In this document: positions 63,201 through 64,000 of the stretch, one piece after another
Numbering within the stretch: position 1 is the first letter of the stretch
Layout of the letters: each line of letters begins with the position of its first letter
Assembly (NCBI GenBank): GCA_030833725.1
Contig: JAURGP010000002.1
Coordinates: 34,261 to 98,260 of the forward strand
Reading direction: 5' to 3'
From: Candidatus Kapaibacterium sp.
GTDB taxonomy: Bacteria > Bacteroidota > Ignavibacteria > Kapaibacteriales > Kapaibacteriaceae
DNA: 64,000 nucleotides
Notes under the pieces: model-generated
Database searches by the model: none
The model's input: only the letters and a program-made list of their open reading frames with translations
What the model was told of the DNA's origin: nothing
Translations under genes and position numbers: made by a program

Positions 63201-64000
63201 AGTGATTGAACCCGCTGGTTCTTGGTCGATTACGCCAGAGTCCATCGAAAGCCCTGTGGCTGACACACAACGTATCGTTGTAAGCAACAACGCTATCTCC
63301 GGATCACCGGTAAATGGTAAGCTTACGATCGTAGTTGTAGTAACTGATGCTGCTGGTGCTGCTGACACGCTGTCGTACGAAATCGCTGTTTCCTCGGAAA
63401 CGCGCTTCACCGCCGACATCCGCGTACAGAATAACCTTGGTGCCTTCGACATTCTCACGTTTGGTGTAGGGGGCTCGGATCCAGCTACGCGTGGTGATGG
63501 CACGGATGCTACGGCTCCATTCGGCAAGCTCGACTCGAACTATTGCGAATTCGAACTGCCACCAGTTCCGTACGTAGACGTCTTCGACGCCCGTTGGACC
63601 ATTCCAAACCGTAACGGTGTAGACCGCAACATCTATCCATTCTCGACCGATCCTGGTGAGGCAATCTATCGTGCCCGCTTCCAGGCAGGTGGCGAAACGG
63701 GACAGAGCTCGGCCTACTATCCAGTATCGATCTCGTGGTGCCGCGACCGCATCCCAGCTACGGATGCTGCTAACCCCGGATCGTACTACATCCGTGACGA
63801 CATCTCGAACGGTGCCATCTTCTCGTACAACATGAAGACTGGTGAAGGTCGTTCGGCTGCTGACGTGATTCACAAGACCGATGGTTCGTGCGATACGATC
63901 ATCATCAGCCGCGACGCTCTCAAAGGCTTCATCATCGTGTATGACTTCACAACAGATGTTGCTGATGACAACGCGACGATGACGAACATGCTGGCGATCA
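57277..64000 (+). CDS. giant secreted protein, Pmp-like GGA[IVL] beta-helix repeats then cadherin/He_PIG-like domains; truncated by window end
   Basis: RBS GGAGG then MQRWFRLSSLLLVLTAAFSVAQAQ; open for at least 2,241 codons; GGAIYANNN, GRGGAIYTAYN, ASGGAIHTERN, YYGGAVAVDQ, GNGGAVAVV, LGGALYILD; EWLKINSKSGLLYGTPRVTD. Confidence 0.9.
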   Translation, partial: MQRWFRLSSLLLVLTAAFSVAQAQVEVRGSLPPGEVRIFVRDSIYRISGTYTIGGTLVIEPGTRVEFMPNGRLIDSTGGRIIADGRASATYNANAVNPLVAPYTGYDDPAYFAAPGVLTGNIAAEPTIHASNYSQVFHVDMDDNNPNLQNLTPGEAIVYYAARLNMGGVISAIRLNPWFREKAGSDINVSQARITFIAGDVNNFSREWGHIIVLPGANAAFFRDVDFVNFRKDTTVDNEPVYLQNVSGNSFTRAQAEAANNTLISETNGSGGALTTYSVRTWLVGCTFRGNMARYNGGAIQIRQAPVDNSGALQLYPNADATYNNLPNYNPTANPFITSPWTNDPIAQNIKAIDQLYNPNYVAPLNDANRQKYDDARVAMYLGRIRQLKFYGNHTLIADVDTVLIGGIRVVSDKDAAATVFGTPGRSQKNMAAGGAVYISGRTPMLVGLGINDFQGKDTILFDGNYAENRQPATPNNGVYTMGAKGGALYVGDNTSLMVAGRYTNNHTHVPYITDSTTNATTSLASYSHGGAIYANNNAWTLYVRGGLDNNPPTHFTNNTSGRGGAIYTAYNANVKQVSPHIGGSDGIINARNQGYNIKFRNNMAVASGGAIHTERNMYVYGAGGASGSLWVYGANYGIDFSNNEAGYYGGAVAVDQPAGLPISERALRYVRAQFVENVVGNVNQNLKDNVRGGGGLYTINADLNVVKGVEFRANEAWNGNGGAVAVVTPDTLTRKRFMVTDLDEIYYNMDGVATGYMPRNDVFTFQNGSLQPDERMLTRFYDNVAAPNMDRMGSGTTQIGDINITHPGTLVRENGTGLGGALYILDSIRVRVDTFSFDRVRMQNNTAFSGSAIYSDNYDLKLAMLRSYITANKATSSIGRSDEEIEGPLVNNENAASSDLAAATIYGELVGPLPWTSYSFAANSIYNNDARFTIRLPDAQDTKGVLAGSTGIGFGGVDTLRGNYWGRTEADVTTVLPASANNSFRRTQETFFIAGNGDTHMQFVRGGAGTQQGPFESQWRLTYTPIDIYTIPDTLLMQGRIYDIFDKGTDIKTADYSKRRMAPVEDFAVGIAPNVKRFVDATQPSFNKYVKRWTRNPFDAEEYDYIAAVQREFTGNHPIGYPLFLEAHVDYSATASISNNDLREVNEQVFFVINERTGDYIRAIMHQRDALDEVYRARVELVPDSTNGADPNQRRGREGLATYGTGATLLGLLRANAIREDSAALAGRVWDGSTTNGELGGANFRLGNRPSLPTSNNGKETFYGGERFRALPVRAGDNVMVVSRTVLWKEGVNSALNGALMFTVNNQTEPPTFTGSGDTLATDATIHPEMRNRVFVTENRLYTPITAAQSRRQGGGSWFNEPVSYPADSAGNAIPSRNWMERDSIFTITAVDANGFYDPRTIMDSTWGAELSYFWRITSPNSALRYWLRDTLVRVSDGDNQAWGARGYLVLRGRPINPYIVPGGEEVEVTTKNFPPSLEIVDSLRSAGYDDEVVSRWFYTYPSYFHAEKYDNNELALGDRNPGNTNARYLQQDSVNYGWLDTTSYRFRIHVVDSMPRFLWAHKPDRFGRQYTEMLAGDTTIVLDPTTTDPNSFSNGEYIDTLRMFVTASRVGRRLTAPNAINNEEYNDPIGNQPDSIDIQFVANLTDSLRFKLDVNTDDEFEDMAAMDANRWVVQQYGAWDFRYGKTAYGFKSVAVRETPGDTTNDEVVMARPVWMANQYLRKFDASEAIDPFAEDLSTAGKINIRIAADEAMNILKASNPFNPGNPYHRDLNTDTVMTIVVNDGHGGINQLTRRVFVNVAPEILTASLPDAMEDMDYNVALLDSGRAISVYDANWGQAREFELIYGSESRDSIPVDPYFPEAGYIVFDESNKTTPEWLKINSKSGLLYGTPRVTDVPFADTTVLVTVLVEDAGGLRDIKSIPLRIEAKNHDPELFESPIISCVELGAEYSDTITVTDIDLARRQAGNEKLTFEVIEPAGSWSITPESIESPVADTQRIVVSNNAISGSPVNGKLTIVVVVTDAAGAADTLSYEIAVSSETRFTADIRVQNNLGAFDILTFGVGGSDPATRGDGTDATAPFGKLDSNYCEFELPPVPYVDVFDARWTIPNRNGVDRNIYPFSTDPGEAIYRARFQAGGETGQSSAYYPVSISWCRDRIPATDAANPGSYYIRDDISNGAIFSYNMKTGEGRSAADVIHKTDGSCDTIIISRDALKGFIIVYDFTTDVADDNATMTNMLAI

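Noticed and set aside
195-63475. GTAGGGGGCT as G-quadruplex, Chi or KOPS
   Set aside because: Only one G-tract per site, so not a G4; orientation is nearly balanced and does not switch around the parS/oriC candidates, unlike polar Chi or KOPS. Not excluded genome-wide
195-63475. GTAGGGGGCT as CRISPR or REP/mobile repeat
   Set aside because: Sites are dispersed singly inside genes with no shared long flanks, regular spacing or target-site duplications

Overview
64 kb chromosomal window, apparently from an FCB-group bacterium (Ignavibacteria/Kapabacteria-like is an inference from TAnnTTTG promoters, T9SS-like C-termini and gene content). It is gene-dense and mostly housekeeping: an eroded dcw block (rsmH-murF-mraY), ispD, an origin-type block (mnmE, GNAT, two parS-like palindromes, mnmG, serS), a branched-chain acyl-CoA cluster with a split IcmF-type mutase, and several large secreted proteins, including one of at least 2,241 codons that runs off the right edge and is absent from the ORF track. 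I found no rRNA, tRNA, CRISPR array or transposon. The main unexplained signal is a short non-palindromic motif, GTAGGGGGCT (core of [CT]TGGTAGGGGGCTT). By eye it occurs exactly 13 times on both strands, against about 0.1 expected, always inside genes and in four different codon contexts, so it looks constrained at the DNA level (DNA-uptake-sequence-like or another genome-wide protein-recognition signal). Other points of interest are an RNase H gene split at an A9 slippery run next to a potential stem-loop, a candidate oriC-like spacer with DnaA-box-like sequences, widespread leaderless or near-leaderless TAnnTTTG promoters, a GNDTY-repeat protein with a 12-bp tandem repeat in its signal peptide, and a Pmp-like giant protein. 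All counts are by eye, without computation.
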